Shown here piece after piece: positions 44,530 to 56,073 of a DNA stretch of 64,000 bases; the stretch's first letter is position 1; each line of letters opens with the position of its first letter. Location of the stretch: NCBI RefSeq assembly GCF_019393635.1, contig NC_057866.1, positions 1,685,001-1,749,000 of the forward strand. Reading direction: 5' to 3'. This stretch comes from Dromiciops gliroides (Eukaryota > Chordata > Mammalia > Microbiotheria > Microbiotheriidae). The notes under the pieces were generated by a model. The model saw only the letters and a program-made list of their open reading frames with translations, was not told the origin of the DNA and did no database searches. The position numbers and the translations under genes were made by a program.

Positions 44530-44800
44530 GTCAGCTGTTTGACATGCACGAGGCAGATTCAATTATATATTTATATCCAAATAGTTACATATGCATTCCC
44601 TATTTATACCCAAATCTTGCATCGGCGGGGCTAGCAGAACCCAAGTTGTTCCCCACTCAGCTCCTTCATAGTGCGTCAGAGCTTGGGTGGCGTGTTGGTG
44701 TCACTATAGAAGGAGAGAACCGGTGGGCAGGAGGATGAGGAGAGAAGCACAAAATTAAACATTTTACAGCAACCATTTTTCTCCCCCCATATTTATTCCT
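44530..44800. other. AT-rich unique island
   Basis: It contains TTCAATTATATATTTATATCC, a TATGCAT-containing run (CATATGCATTCCC) and ACAAAATTAAACATTTTACAG. No repeat family is recognised. It could be regulatory, but the evidence is weak. Confidence 0.3.
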
Positions 44801-44857
44801 GGCTTGAGTCAGCAAGGGCCCCATTGAGGGAATGCTGATCTAGCCCAGATCTCGCCC

Positions 44858-44932
44858 CGAGCATGTGTGTGTGCTGTGGGTGTGTGTGGTGTGGTGTGTG
44901 TGTGTGTGTCTGTGTATGTATGTGTGCGCACT
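44858..44932. repeat. TG-rich microsatellite
   Basis: GTGTGTGTG runs mixed with GTGTGTGGTG and GTATGTATG units. Confidence 0.9.
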
Positions 44933-46042
44933 GCTGCGCAGAAGGACTCGTGTGTTCCGTCCCTCTCCTATCTATTCAAGCCGTCAGCTTCACATGGTCA
45001 GTCACCAGAAGAATCCCTCTCATCAATCCAGGAATACTTCTTGCCAAAAAACTGTTTTCTTAAATTCGTCCTCCAACTTAGCAGGTATCGTAGGGGGGGT
45101 GGGGGTGGGGTGACGCAGCTCCATCTGCCGAAGCAGCTCCCAGGCGTGAGAGTGAGAGTCCCTTCTGTCCCACCCTGCCTTGCAAGTCAGGAGGCGTCTA
45201 AGCAGGCTCTGTCCCCTCAAGGACCTCTCCCAGGGTGCTGATGGACCTCATTCAGGCATCTACACAGTTGAAGTCACATTGTTCTGTTACGGAGGGAGAC
45301 TTGTGATTTCACTGATTAAAGAGAACTTCAGCGTGAAAAACTCCCTTATTCCAACGAGACACTGACAAGTGAAACAGCTGGCCAATGGTCAATCACACAG
45401 CCGAGCTGAGCTGAGTGGAGACAGGGCGTGAGACCTGGGTTCCTAACTATAACCACAAGGCTACACTGCCTCCCAGCATACGAAATTAAATGAGAGCCCC
45501 CAGCCTACTGGATGAGTGCCATGGAGTGTTGCCAATAGGAAGGGCCAATGGCAGAAGTGTCTTCTCTCTCTAATAGTGAGAAATAAGAGTGCTTCATTCA
45601 TAAGATGGTGGGCGATGATCCCTACCCCTTTTTTCAATGACAGATGGACAAACTGCTGTAAACCTATAGCAGACAAGACTCCTGGGAAGGAGAGGGGGGT
45701 GGGCAGGATTTTTAGAGATGCCTTTAGTTGGGCAGTGTGCCAGACAGAGGGCACAGTGTTGTCAAAGACATGGAGGTGGGAATGAATACAACATGCCCCC
45801 TGGGGAGGTGGCTGAATGGAATCAGGGATAATGTGTGCTAGAGAGTAGTGAAATGTGAAGTAGGATGGAGGCCTCACCCTCCTTCTGGGAGAGCTTCTTG
45901 CAGGGGCTAGACATCACTTCTCCAGCATGTTGGAGGAATTCCTTTCCGGTATGGGTGGGACTGAGTGTCACAGGGATCCTTTCTCAATCTCAGATTCTGT
46001 GAGTCTGTGAATGCCAGGCAGAGAGGATTGGGGACTGTGCTG
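44933..46042. other. Unclassified intronic-type sequence
   Basis: A short MIR-like minus-strand remnant may lie near 45,360-45,480. Nothing else is identified. Confidence 0.35.
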
Positions 46043-46540
46043 AGACATCCAGGTGGCTCACTGGTTAAAATGCTAGACTTAGCATCAGGAAGTTTTGTTG
46101 TTGTTCAGTTGTTTTCAGTACTGTATGACTCTTCTGTATGGCAGATTCTGCAGTGGGTTGCCACTTCCTTCTCTAGTTCATTGTACAAATGAAGAAACTG
46201 AGGCAAACAGAGTTAAAGGACTTTCCCAGGGTCATACAACTAGTGAGTATCTGAAGCTGGATTTGAACTCAGGTCTTTCTGACTCCAAACCTGGCACTCT
46301 ATGTACCACCTACCTTCCCTGCTCTCAAGAATACCTGAGTGCAAATCTAGCCTCACTATCTGTGATACCCTGACTGTTGATTGACTCAGTTTCCTCATTT
46401 GTAAAATGGAGATAGTGACAAATCCCTCTCAAGGCTGTAGTGAGGATGCAGTTAATGCAGATGAAGCACTTTGCCAGCCTTAGAATACTATAGAAATGCT
46501 AGCTATTGTTATCATTATTGTTATTATTGTGAATAAACAA
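46043..46540 (+). repeat. MIR-like CORE-SINE split by a Mar-1 SINE
   Basis: The left piece CATCCAGGTGGCTCACTGG through AGCATCAGGAA continues after 46,312 with TACCTGAGTGCAAATC, CTCAGTTTCCTCATTTGTAAAATGG and a MIR 3' end to about 46,540. Confidence 0.78.
46093..46312 (-). mobile_element. CORE-SINE with RTE-like tail (Mar-1 type), minus strand
   Basis: From the left it shows GTTTTGTTGTTGTTCAGTTG, CTTCCTTCTCTAGTTCATTG, GAAGAAACTGAGGCAAACAG, CCCAGGGTCATACAAC and GGATTTGAACTCAGGTC. It lies inside the older MIR-like copy in the opposite orientation. Confidence 0.88.
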
Positions 46541-47340
46541 TTTATTAAGCATCTTCAATGTGCACAGCATAAGGAGCACAAATGGGAAATCATGACAGTC
46601 CCTGCTCTCCAGGAGCTGCCACGTAATGGGCAGACAGCGCCCAGAGAAGAGTCCTGGGGTGCTTAGGGTGCAGCAGCACCGTATTATCCTAGACATAATA
46701 CTATCTGTTATTCCGTAGACACTGCAGGATTTTGAAGGGGGGAAGCCTGGCATCCTGAAAAGCTTCCTAAGGAAACACTTGTAAGGTATTTCAAAGACAG
46801 GGAAGACTGGAAATGGGGAAGGGAGCTGGTCAGGGAAGATTTGGGGGGCATGTCTTGGTGAGGCAATAAGGACCTAGACTGAGCTGCTCAAGGGGTCGTT
46901 GCCTGGGGAGGCTGATAGGGGCATCGCAGTCTCTCAGAAGACAGCTAGTTGCCAAGACCTCAGAAAGATGCTTCGACATGCCTGGGGACTGCTGCCCAGA
47001 GGGAGTAGTCCAGGAGCAGAGGGTGGGGCCCCAACAAACTGACAAAAATGCAAATAGGTCATGGGAAAGCTGGAGACAAAGTCATTCCCACAGTGGCAAG
47101 ACTTTCTGGAGAAAGTAGCTTTAAGTGGGGGTGCTGGGGCAGGAGATCAGTGGGCAAAGATGGGGAGAAGGGGAATTTCTGAACAAAGTTCTGGGGGTGG
47201 GGTAGGGCGCAGGGTATAGGTCATAGGTCATGCTTAGGAGTCAGAGAGAATATGCAATCGAGAATGGGTGGAGGATTCATGAGACCAGATTGGAAGGGGG
47301 AGCCCCAGATTGTGGAGCGGTTTCACTTTCAAGGAAGGAG
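46535..47340 (+). repeat. Dispersed 'AATTTATTAAGCATC' family copy
   Basis: It starts AAACAATTTATTAAGCATC, then CCCTGCTCTCCAGGAGCTGCC. The later part, which contains AGGAAACACTTGTAAGG, is less certain. Confidence 0.45.
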
Positions 47341-47344
47341 GACA

Positions 47345-47445
47345 GTATAGGGCAGCTGAAAGACCTGAGGATGTGAGTTCAAATCCTGACTCAGGCCCTT
47401 ACCACCTCTGCAGCTCTGGGCCTCATGTCCTCTAGCCCCTCAGGT
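47345..47445 (+). repeat. MIR-like fragment
   Basis: GGGCAGCTGAAAGACC, then GTGAGTTCAAATCCTGACTC and a degraded CORE. Confidence 0.6.
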
Positions 47446-47479
47446 CCCTTCTAGCACTGAGTTTATCTATGGCGTTTGT

Positions 47480-48445
47480 GGCTCTTCCTCCAGGTCATAG
47501 CCACTAAGCACAGTTGACCTCCAAGGTTGAGTCCTGGACCCCCTTCTCTCCCCCTGACCTATTTTATTTGCCAACCTCCTCAGCAAACACAGATTCCATG
47601 ATCATCCCTATGCAGATGAATCTCAGATCTACTTGTCCAGCCCTAATCTCATCCTGCTCGCCAGTCTCATCTCCAGCTGCCTATTGGACGTCTCAGACTG
47701 GATGTCCCAGAGACAGCTAAACTCAACCTATTCAAGCAGGACTCAGCATCATCCCCAAACCCTCTCCTCTCCTCACTTCCCTATCGTGGCAGAGATGTCA
47801 TCCTCACCTCCTCTCTCCCACCCCCACGCCCCCATTCTACTGTCACAACATCCTGGACTTCTGCCCTTCTCTCCTCTGTCCCTGGCCTGCCAGCCTAGTG
47901 CAGCTCCTCATCTCTTCGTGCCTGGACTGTGATAACTGAGCTTGCTGGTCGGCTTCCCTGCCTCAGTCTCTCCCCACTACAGCCCACTCAGCTATCTGTG
48001 AGCTTCCTAAAGCACAAGTCTGGCACTGTAACCCCACTACTTCGCCATCCTGACTCACTTGTCAAACCTCTCACCACGCTCCTTTCCTCCCTTTCTGGTC
48101 TTGCACCTCATTCACCCTCACAATCGGCCTCTTTACTGTTTTCTTCTCCCACTCTCTTCCCTGCCTTCCCCCATGCCTGGAATGTTCTTCATCTCTTCCT
48201 CCTGGATAGCTTTGAGTCTCATCTAAAATCCCATCTTCTACCAGAAACCTTTCCTAATCCTTAGTCCCTAACCCTTGACCTTAGTTCCTTCTCTCTGAGG
48301 TCATCAACTTATCCTGCCTGTACCTTGTTTGGGCATAAGGTTCACACATTGTTTTCCCCATTGGACTTTGTAGACTGAGTGCTTAGCCCAGTGCCTAGCA
48401 TATCATAGACACTTAGTACATGGTTATTGACTGACTGAGTGATCA
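47480..48445 (+). mobile_element. L2-type LINE, RT to 3' end, plus strand
   Basis: At 47,609-47,641 the DNA reads YADESQIYLSS, a decayed form of the YADDTQ(I/L)YLS catalytic motif of L2/CR1 reverse transcriptase; the second catalytic aspartate is replaced by glutamate. The sequence then runs through the L2 C-terminal region (CCCCACTACTTCGCC) to the 3' end with AGCCCAGTGCCTAGCA. Multiple stops make it inactive. Confidence 0.78.
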
Positions 48446-48614
48446 ACAGGGAGCCACTGAAGGTTTGGGGGCAGAGGAGAGGAATTCAATTCCAGTGACT
48501 AACCTTTCTCAAGTCCCTGGGCCACACCAAACACACCAGGACTGCCTGGAGCTTATATTCCCTTGGTGGAGGCACAGAGAAATGCAAAGCAGGGGAAGTG
48601 AAAAAGGAATATCG

Positions 48615-49600
48615 GGCATCAATAGTCAGTCAGTCAGCATTTATTAAGCACCTCCTATGTGCAAGGCATTGTGCTAAGTGCTGGGGACACAAAGAAAAGT
48701 GACAAAAGTCTCTGCTCTCAAGAAGCTCCCAGTCTAATGAGGGGAGGGAACCAATTTGCCAACAACCATGGACAAACAAGACCTATGCAGCATAAACAGG
48801 ACAATTCAGGGAAGGAAAACACTAAGATGGAGAACCACAACAGGTTTCCTGTGGAGGATGGAATTTTGCCCAGGACTTAGAGGAAGTCAGGAAATCCAGG
48901 CAGCATCAAGGAAGAGGAGGGTACTCCAGGAACGGAGGGCAGCAAGGGAAAGTGGCCAGAGTCTGAAGGTGACGGCCGGGGCCAGTGTTGCTGCCCTATA
49001 GGGTATGAATGTAGAGGGGAGGGAGTGGAAGGCCTAAGACTGGAAAAATCAGAAGGCTGGGTGATGAAGAACTTTAAATGCCAAACAAGAGGACTTTGTT
49101 TTGATTCTAAAGGGCATAGGGAGCCACTTGAGTTCACTGATAGGAGATGGGAGCGTGCTGCGTGGAGGACCGTGGAAGGCTAACCCTGGAGGAAGAAGAA
49201 GATTCTGAAAGGCAGGGATGAAGGCAGAGCAGATACTCTGAGCCTGGGCTCCATCTTCTAGGGGCAAATTGAGGAGGGATGTGAAATGTGAAGTTTGGGG
49301 GGTAGGGGATGGGCCAGTGTGGTTAGAACTTGGAGCATATGAAGGGCAGCAATGTGCAATAAGGTCACCGAGAAGGATGGATGGCAGATGGCTTAGGGAA
49401 GGCTGCAAATGCCGAGCTGAGGAGCTTGGATCAATCTGACAGTGGGCGCAGTGGTTAACCTCTGAAGCTTTTTGAATAGGGGAATGATAGGATCATATCT
49501 GTACCCTTGGAATATTTTTTTTGGCATCTGATTGCAGAATGGATTGGAGTGGGGAGAGACTGAAGGCAAGGAAACCAGTTAGGAAGCTTTTGTAATGGTC
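48615..49600 (+). repeat. Dispersed 'CATTTATTAAGCACC' family copy, longest in the window
   Basis: It shows CAGTCAGCATTTATTAAGCACC, GGCATTGTGCTAAGTGCTGGGG, CTCAAGAAGCTCCCAGTC, then GATGAAGAACTTTAAATGCC, GAGCCACTTGAGTTC and GAATGATAGGATCATATCTG. Text from these blocks recurs at 10,600, 18,211, 43,630 and 46,535. It is probably an old LINE-derived family. Confidence 0.6.
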
Positions 49601-49605
49601 TATGT

Positions 49606-49778
49606 AATTAGTTGTGACCCTGTGCAAGTCACTTAACCCTGTTTGCCTCAGTTTCCTCATCTGTAAAATGGGCTGGAGAAGGAAATGGCAAAGTCCTCCA
49701 GGATCTCTGCCAAGAAAACCCCCAAAATGGGGTCACAAAGAGTCAGACATGACTGAAAAATGATTGAACGACAACAGG
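49606..49778 (+). mobile_element. CORE-SINE with RTE-like tail (Mar-1 type), 5' truncated
   Basis: It shows GTGACCCTGTGCAAGTCAC, CTCAGTTTCCTCATCTG, GGAGAAGGAAATGGCAAAG, GGGGTCACAAAGAGTCAGAC and ATGATTGAACGACAACA. GTAATTAGT occurs on both sides as the likely duplication. Confidence 0.9.
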
Positions 49779-49794
49779 TAATTAGTAATTTGGT

Positions 49795-49880
49795 GTAACC
49801 CTAATTCCAATCAAATGAGACAATATTTGTAAAGCATTTAGCACAGTGCCTAGAACATAGCAGGTACTTAATAAATGTTT
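49795..49880 (+). repeat. MIR 3' end
   Basis: AATATTTGTAAAGCATTTAGC, then CACAGTGCCTAGAACATAGC and a TTAATAAATG end. Confidence 0.7.
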
Positions 49881-50300
49881 TCTTCCTTCCTTTCCTCCTG
49901 CTCTCTCTCTCTTTTTTCCCTCCTCCCTCCTTCCTCCCTCCCTCCGTCCCTCCTTCCTCTCCTTTCCTTCTTTCCTCCCTCCCTCCCTTCCTTTATCCCT
50001 CCCTCTGTCCCTCCCTCCATCCCTCTGTCCCTCCCTCCTTTTCTTCTTTCTTCCCTTCATCCCTCCCTTCCTTCCTCTGTCTCTCCCTCCTTTCCTTTCC
50101 TTCCTTCTTCCCTTTCCTTCCTTCCTTCCTTCCTTCCTTCCTTCCTTCCTTCCTTCCTTCCTTCCTTCCTTCCTTCCTTCCTTCCTTCCTTCCTTCCTTC
50201 CTCCCTCCCTCCCTCCTCCCTCCTTCCCTTCCTCCTTTCATTCCTCCCTCCATCCTGCCGTGCCTCCCTCCCTCCTTCCTTCCTCCCTCCCTTCCTTCCA
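49880..50300. repeat. 420-bp pyrimidine tract with (TTCC)n core
   Basis: Mixed CTCC/TTCC/CCTT units. A pure (CTTC)n run of about 90 bp spans 50,112-50,202. Long apparent frames on both strands are artefacts of the repeat. Confidence 0.97.
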
Positions 50301-51700
50301 ATGATGATGGCATGAGCCAGGGTGGCTGCTGTTTGAGTAGCATGAACAGAACAGATGTTAGTGAACTGATGCAGACAAGTCAGGGACACCTTTGTTCAAA
50401 ACAAGGAGGGCTCTGGCAGTGCTCTGCTGGAAGGGTTGGAAGATGAGAATGGAGGAAGGGATGTCTGTGAGGAGGCCATGGCTATGCATGCCCTCGGCCT
50501 GGGAGAAGAGAAGCTCCACCTTGGAGGTGCCGCCAAGACCTCCCCAGGAGGGCAGGGCCAGCTAGCAGGGCGAGAGCTAAGGCTTGGCCACAGGTAGACT
50601 AGAGCTGAGCCAGGAGGGAGTGTGACCAAGGATCGCGGTGAGGATACTTGGCCACCAGGGCGAGGTGAGAGATGAGAGGGGTTGGGAACTTTGTGGGTAG
50701 AAGGTTTGAATGAAGGACTTTTTGGAGCGAGGAAGCCTGTTTGGAAGAGAGTGAAGGTTGATGGGACGGAACTGGAAGGGCTATAAAGGATGGAAGAGGG
50801 AGGAGAGGGGACCCCCGGGTTATGTGCCTTGGAAATGAGGCACTGGATGCATCACCACCAAGAGGGTCTGGAGGGGAGTTTGGTTTGAGTTCCCTCAATT
50901 TGGGGGTGATTGTGGCACCAGAGAGGAGATGGGTCTGGCAAATACAAGAGAAAGGATATTGGAGACCCAGAGTGAGGACCAAGGGCAGTCAGTCACTGCC
51001 CTGACTTCGAGGCAAGAGGCTGCCCATGGGCCTGTGTCAGGGCAGCTTCCACACCAAAGGACAGTTGGCTCCACTGGCTAGAGCAGAGCATGGGGCTAAA
51101 GAGAGTGAAAGGCAATTTGGCTGGGATAGAGGTACAGTCTGACACTTGGCCCCAAAGCACCTTCAGTATAGGAGGAGGTGGCCAGGCACACTGAAAGAGG
51201 AAGACCCCGGCCCTGAGGAACAACCATATCTAGCCTTTGGGGGCCCAGAGCTTGATCCCCTCCCATCATTTCCCCAACCACTTGGGGGTGGGGTATGTGG
51301 CTGCAGCAAGACCATGTCTCCCTGTATGATAGGCCAAAGGAGGATAGAGGTTTGCGGGTCTTGGGGACAAGGTGGGGAGCCATGCTGACTTCAGGTCGGG
51401 GGACGATGGTATGGTGGCTCAGTGTCAGTGAGGCAGGAGGTTTCGGGCAGGCTGAGGACTGCAGGGATGTGTGCTCTGGGAAGGGAAGGCAGAGATGGGA
51501 AAGAGAGCAGGGTCCCTGGATGACCAGCCTGGAGCCCCAGGGGTGTGGTGGCCACTTTCCCCAGCTCTGTCTAGCTCCTGGGTCTGGACAGCCGCTGGCC
51601 TTGGGGGGAAGGCAGGGCAAGACCCCAGTTTGGGAAAGTCTCTTCCCCTTTAGGCCTTTTATTGTGTATCTGTAGCCACTGCCCCTGGGGAAATAGGAGC
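50301..51700. other. Unclassified sequence, possibly old LINE
   Basis: Frames of up to 174 codons overlap on both strands without domains. Some text resembles minus-strand L2 copies. No gene is supported. Confidence 0.35.
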
Positions 51701-51704
51701 ATTC

Positions 51705-51897
51705 TAGGAAATTGGGGAGCTGGGTATGGAGGCAGGTAGACCTGAGTTCAAATTTGACCTCACACTAGCTGTGTGACCCTGGCAAGTCACTTAACCCATT
51801 TGTCTCCATTTCCTCAAGCCTCCCAGGTGAAAATAATTGTAAAGTACCTAACACAGTGCCTAGCACATAGTAGGCTCTCAATAAATATCATTATCAA
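51705..51897 (+). repeat. MIR-like CORE-SINE
   Basis: GAGTTCAAATTTGACCTC, then GTGTGACCCTGGCAAGTCAC and CAGTGCCTAGCACATAGTAGG with a final TCAATAAATATC. Confidence 0.85.
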
Positions 51898-52034
51898 CTT
51901 ATATGGCAACGCTCTACATAATTGCACGTGTATAACCAATATCTGATCGCTCCCCGCCTCAGGGAGGGGAGGATAGACTTTGGAATCAAAACTTTCAATT
52001 ACAGTGTTTATTAAAACAAAAACAAATAAATATT

Positions 52035-52290
52035 ATTAACTATAAAGGCAGTTGGTGCAGTGGATAGAACTCCAGACCTGAGTCAAGAAGATCTGATGCC
52101 AAATCTGGCCTTAGACATTTACTAGCAAGTCACATCACCCTTGTTTGCCTCAGTTTCTTCACCTGTGAAATGGGGATAGTAACAAAACCTACTTCCCAGG
52201 GTTGTTGTTGTATCATATTTGTAGAGTGCTTGGCACTGTGCATGGCACACAGTAGGTGTCACATAATTGCTTGTTTCCTTCCCTATTAAG
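52035..52290 (+). repeat. MIR-like CORE-SINE
   Basis: GGCAGTTGGTGCAGTGGATAG, CAAATCTGGCC, a shortened CORE, then CTCAGTTTCTTCACCTGTG and GCATGGCACACAGTAGGTG. Confidence 0.85.
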
Positions 52291-53685
52291 CCCCACCTGT
52301 GTCCAGAGCACTGTGCTAGGCATAGGTATTAGGGAGCCACTGCATTATTAGAGAAGAGGCTGGAAGGTGTTGGGCAGGGGGGTGGGGTAGATGCCTGGGC
52401 AGGCCCAGAGGCACCCTCTGTCACCTGCCTCCACAGAGGCCCTCCCTGGATTCAGTGCCTAGTGAAGGTGGGTCTGGGATGGGGGCAATGGAAGGTCAGA
52501 AGCCCCAGGACCTGCTGTTCCATCACCTGGGTGACCTTGGACCTGTCCATTCCACCCTCTGGGCCTCCTCAGTTTTCCTACCCATGAACAGAAAGGGCTA
52601 GAAGAGAAGCTCTGAAACCACCCCTCTCTCCTCTGCCCAGTGTTGAGGCCAGCCTGGGGAGGGGCCCAACTTGCCTCTGCCCGTGAGACCCTTCCTGGGG
52701 GCAGGAAGATGGAGGGGCCTTAGGCCTCCCCCAAAGAGGGCAGACAGAGAGGCCTACTATGGGACCTGGGCGAGGAGGGGGTTCCTGCTTTCTCCCTCCT
52801 TCACTCCCTCCCTGCCCGTGTCGCCAAGTCCCCAAGACAAAGCAGGGGATTGTGCTCCTGCTTGGCAGCAGTGGCCGGGCACAAGGCTGCTTCAACACAG
52901 GCATTTGTTCCTCTGGCCTTCTGAGAATCCCTGTGTTCTGGGACCCGAGCAGCTGGGAGCCAGCCCCTGCCCCCCCCCCATGGCCTCTGAGACCAGCGGC
53001 CCTGGAAGGACATCAGCCCTGAGAAGAAGCAGGCCGGGACCTTTTCTTCCAGATTTTTCTCTTGGTCTCTTGTCCCTGAAAAGGGCTCAGTTAGAAGAGG
53101 CTGGTGTGGGCCTAGACCTGGCTCCCTGGTCAGTTCCTGAGACACCAAGGAGTCTTTCTCTTCTCCAGCCGGAAGAATCCTTGATACCTCGCTGCCCCTC
53201 TGGCTGTTGGAGGCTGGGGTGGAGTGGGGTTGGTCCACAGCTAAGAACCCCGAGGTAGACTGTGCTCCCATTTTATGGGTTTGGAACCTGAGGCCCAAGG
53301 GGGGCAGGGACTCTCCACTCTCCCACCGCCTCATCAGGAAAACATTCGAAACGTGTGGATTATTTTCCTTTTGCCCCTAATCATTTTTGGAAACAGACCA
53401 AGTAGGGTATTGTCGGCTCACAGGGTAGTTTCATCAGTAGAATCCACAGCTGGGGCCAAGCAGGGATCCAGCTATGACTGACCCAGGCCCCAGAGAAGGG
53501 CCCATCCCACTGCTGGAGCTTGTCTTCCTGACTCCCAGCATGACCTTGGCCTCCATGGAGGCGGCTGGGAGGGACGCCCAGTCCCTGAATGCCAGAGTCA
53601 GTGCTATGACAACCAGGCACCCTGTCAGAGGGTTTGTGTGCCCCCAAATGTCACTGGGGCAGGGTGTGGGTGTGCAGGCATTTGT
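52291..53685. other. GC-rich presumed intronic sequence
   Basis: Frames of up to 195 codons (for example 52,671-53,258) lack domains and clear splice context. No gene is supported. Confidence 0.4.
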
Positions 53686-53689
53686 GAGG

Positions 53690-53855
53690 GGAAGAAGGCT
53701 TCGAAGATCACACAGACTGAGAGCTGGGAGGACCCTAGACATTGTTGAGCTCAACCCACACATTTTACAGAAGAGGAAATTGGGGCCCAAGGAGGCTGAA
53801 GGGACCTGCCCCAGCCCCACAGGTAGCAACTGGCAGAGGTGGGATTAAGGATTTG
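53690..53855 (-). repeat. MIR-like fragment, minus strand
   Basis: ACATTTTACAGAAGAGGAAATTG, GGGACCTGCCCCAGCC and CAGAGGTGGGATT are the decayed reverse complement of a MIR or related old repeat. Confidence 0.55.
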
Positions 53856-55500
53856 GACAGCGAGGGATCACAGAGTTCAGGATTGGGAGGCAGGGCAGCT
53901 GATTTAGTGATTTGTCTGAAAAAGATCTGAGAGTCTGAGTGGACAGCAAACTCTAGAAGCATGAGCAGCAGGGTGAAATCCCAGGCAAAGAAACTCATGA
54001 ATTTGAAGTGAGTCCTACTGTTCTCACCTTGTTGGCCACACTAACCAGTCCTTAGGAAGGTTTTCCTTAGAGTAGCCCCACCTCCCCTCCTGATGCACCA
54101 TCTCATCTCTTACCTTCTCCTGGCTTCTCTGTCTTTTCTTCCCTGCCTGGTCAGCCTGCACTTCTTCTGCTACTGCCCTGGCTGTTGGGGTCCAGCCTGA
54201 ATAAGACCTTGTCACTGTTTCCTCTGCACACTCTTTCTGGCCCCCTTTCTGGTCTGTGCTTGCAGCAGGAAGGTAGGCTGGGAGAGTAGCTCCACAAACA
54301 GGAAATGTTTCCTACATGATTTCCTTCTGTAACCTCTTCTGAGCTGGGCCAAGACCTGGGTGCAGTGCCACCCGAGGAGGTGGAGGGACTACTGAGGCAA
54401 GACACATGGTGAAGCAACTCTTTTAGGTGGACCCGCTTCGGCACCGTCATGAGAACATGTGGCTGGTGCTCAGGGTGATTCTTGAGAGTCCCTGGCTCTA
54501 GTCTCAGAGGGGGAAGCAGAAACCAGGCTCGCCACCAGACCAGTGCTTGTGGACTTCGGACTGGTTTGGGGCCCATCAGAGACAAGGCCATGTGGCCCCT
54601 GGGAGAGCCAGGGCTGTCCAAGACAAGTGTGGTGCTGGCTCCTTGTTGGAGCTCACATGTCTGCCGAGTTCCACTGTCACGGCTGCATAGCCCATCTTCT
54701 GCCTGCCCCTTCCTGGGACAGGGGTTGCTTGGTCTCCCTGACGGGTGTCATGGCTCTTCTTTCAGCATCTTGTGAGTGACAGGCCACGTTGGTGCCTCTG
54801 GACCCACCCGTGGTTTTTGCATTGGTTTGGAAGCTCCGAGGAGTGTGTGTATGGAGTGGAAAACTTTCTTCATGATCGATCTGGAGGAGCTCAGGGAAAG
54901 GACAGGGACATGACCACTATGACCCAGGTCTCCTCCCCAGACCCTAGGCCAGGCACCAGTTGGAGCTCAGAGAGGGGACAGTTCTTGTGGGTTCCTGGCT
55001 CAGCTGTATGGACAGTGCTCATATTGATTTACATCTCAGACTTCCTCCTCTCCATCCATTTAGTGTAGTTGTCAAGGCTTTATTGACTGGAGCTGCAGAG
55101 ACAGCTGGCAGAAGCTTCTAGATGGATGAGAGACACCCTGGGCCTTGGGCTGGTTGGGAACCTTTGGGAATGTGGCTGTGGGTCCAGCCCTGAACTCCGT
55201 AGGAGGAGAGAACAGCCTCCCTCTTACGCAGCCAGGCCATGGCTCAGATGGCTGGAGACCTGGGGCTGGGGACTCTTAGGATCCAAGGTCATTGGCACTT
55301 GTTAGCTTTCACTGAATATTTGCAAGGAAGGATTCCTGCACAGTAGTGTGGCACAGCCTGGGAAAGGATGCAGGTGTACAGCTAACTGGCAGGATGGGAT
55401 GCCAGGCCTAGGGCCTGGCGAGGAGACCCAGGTCACCATGTTCTTGTCACTGCCCTCACCTGGGCTGTTCCTCTGGCTCCCTAGCTCTGGGCATTACTTT
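53856..55500. other. Presumed intronic sequence
   Basis: No repeat of note and no exon that I can support. Confidence 0.4.
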
Positions 55501-55502
55501 TA

Positions 55503-55672
55503 TATCGCTTATGTTTTTTGGGGGGGGGCGGGGTTGGTTTTTTGCAGGGAAATAAGGGTTAAGTGACTTGCCCAAGGTCGCACAGCTAGTGTCAAGTGTC
55601 TGAGGTCAGATTGAACTCAGGTCCTCCTGAATCCAAGGCCAGTGCTTTATCCACTGTGCCACCTAGCTGCCC
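55503..55672 (-). mobile_element. tRNA-derived CORE-SINE, minus strand
   Basis: The perfect 16-bp duplication CTGGGCATTACTTTTA lies at 55,487-55,502 and 55,673-55,688. The copy has a T/G-rich tail and the head TGTGCCACCTAGCTGCCC. It is the only clear young-type SINE in the last 26 kb. Confidence 0.95.
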
Positions 55673-56073
55673 CTGGGCATTACTTTTAATGCGCCTCATG
55701 TAAGGAGGCTAGACCACGCCCTGTGAGGCAGTCAGCTCAGCTCCTGGAGGGCAGGGCCACACCCAGGGCTGAGCTCACCCCCTGTAGCCTTGGGCATGAA
55801 GAGGGAGTGAGAAATAGGGAGATCCTGAGCTGGACATCTAGAAAGAACAGGCGCCTGTGGCCAGGACAGTGGAACATGGGCAGTGACTCGGGAAGGCAGG
55901 CAGCAAAGGTCAGGAGGAGACATGAATGTGTGGGTATTTCCATCTTCTCCAGAGAACCATGGGTGGCACACAAAGCCCTGGGGATGCCAAGGCACCTTGG
56001 AGAAAGGTGCCTGTTCTCAGAGAGCTTCCTTCTATCCAAGAGGGGAAAACCGTGCTGGGAGGGTGGGGGGCAT

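Noticed and set aside
49875..50315. 146-codon frame of FLPSFLPS repeats
   Set aside because: It encodes the (TTCC)n microsatellite.
52671..53258. 195-codon frame as an exon
   Set aside because: No domain, no convincing acceptor or donor, and competing frames on the other strand.
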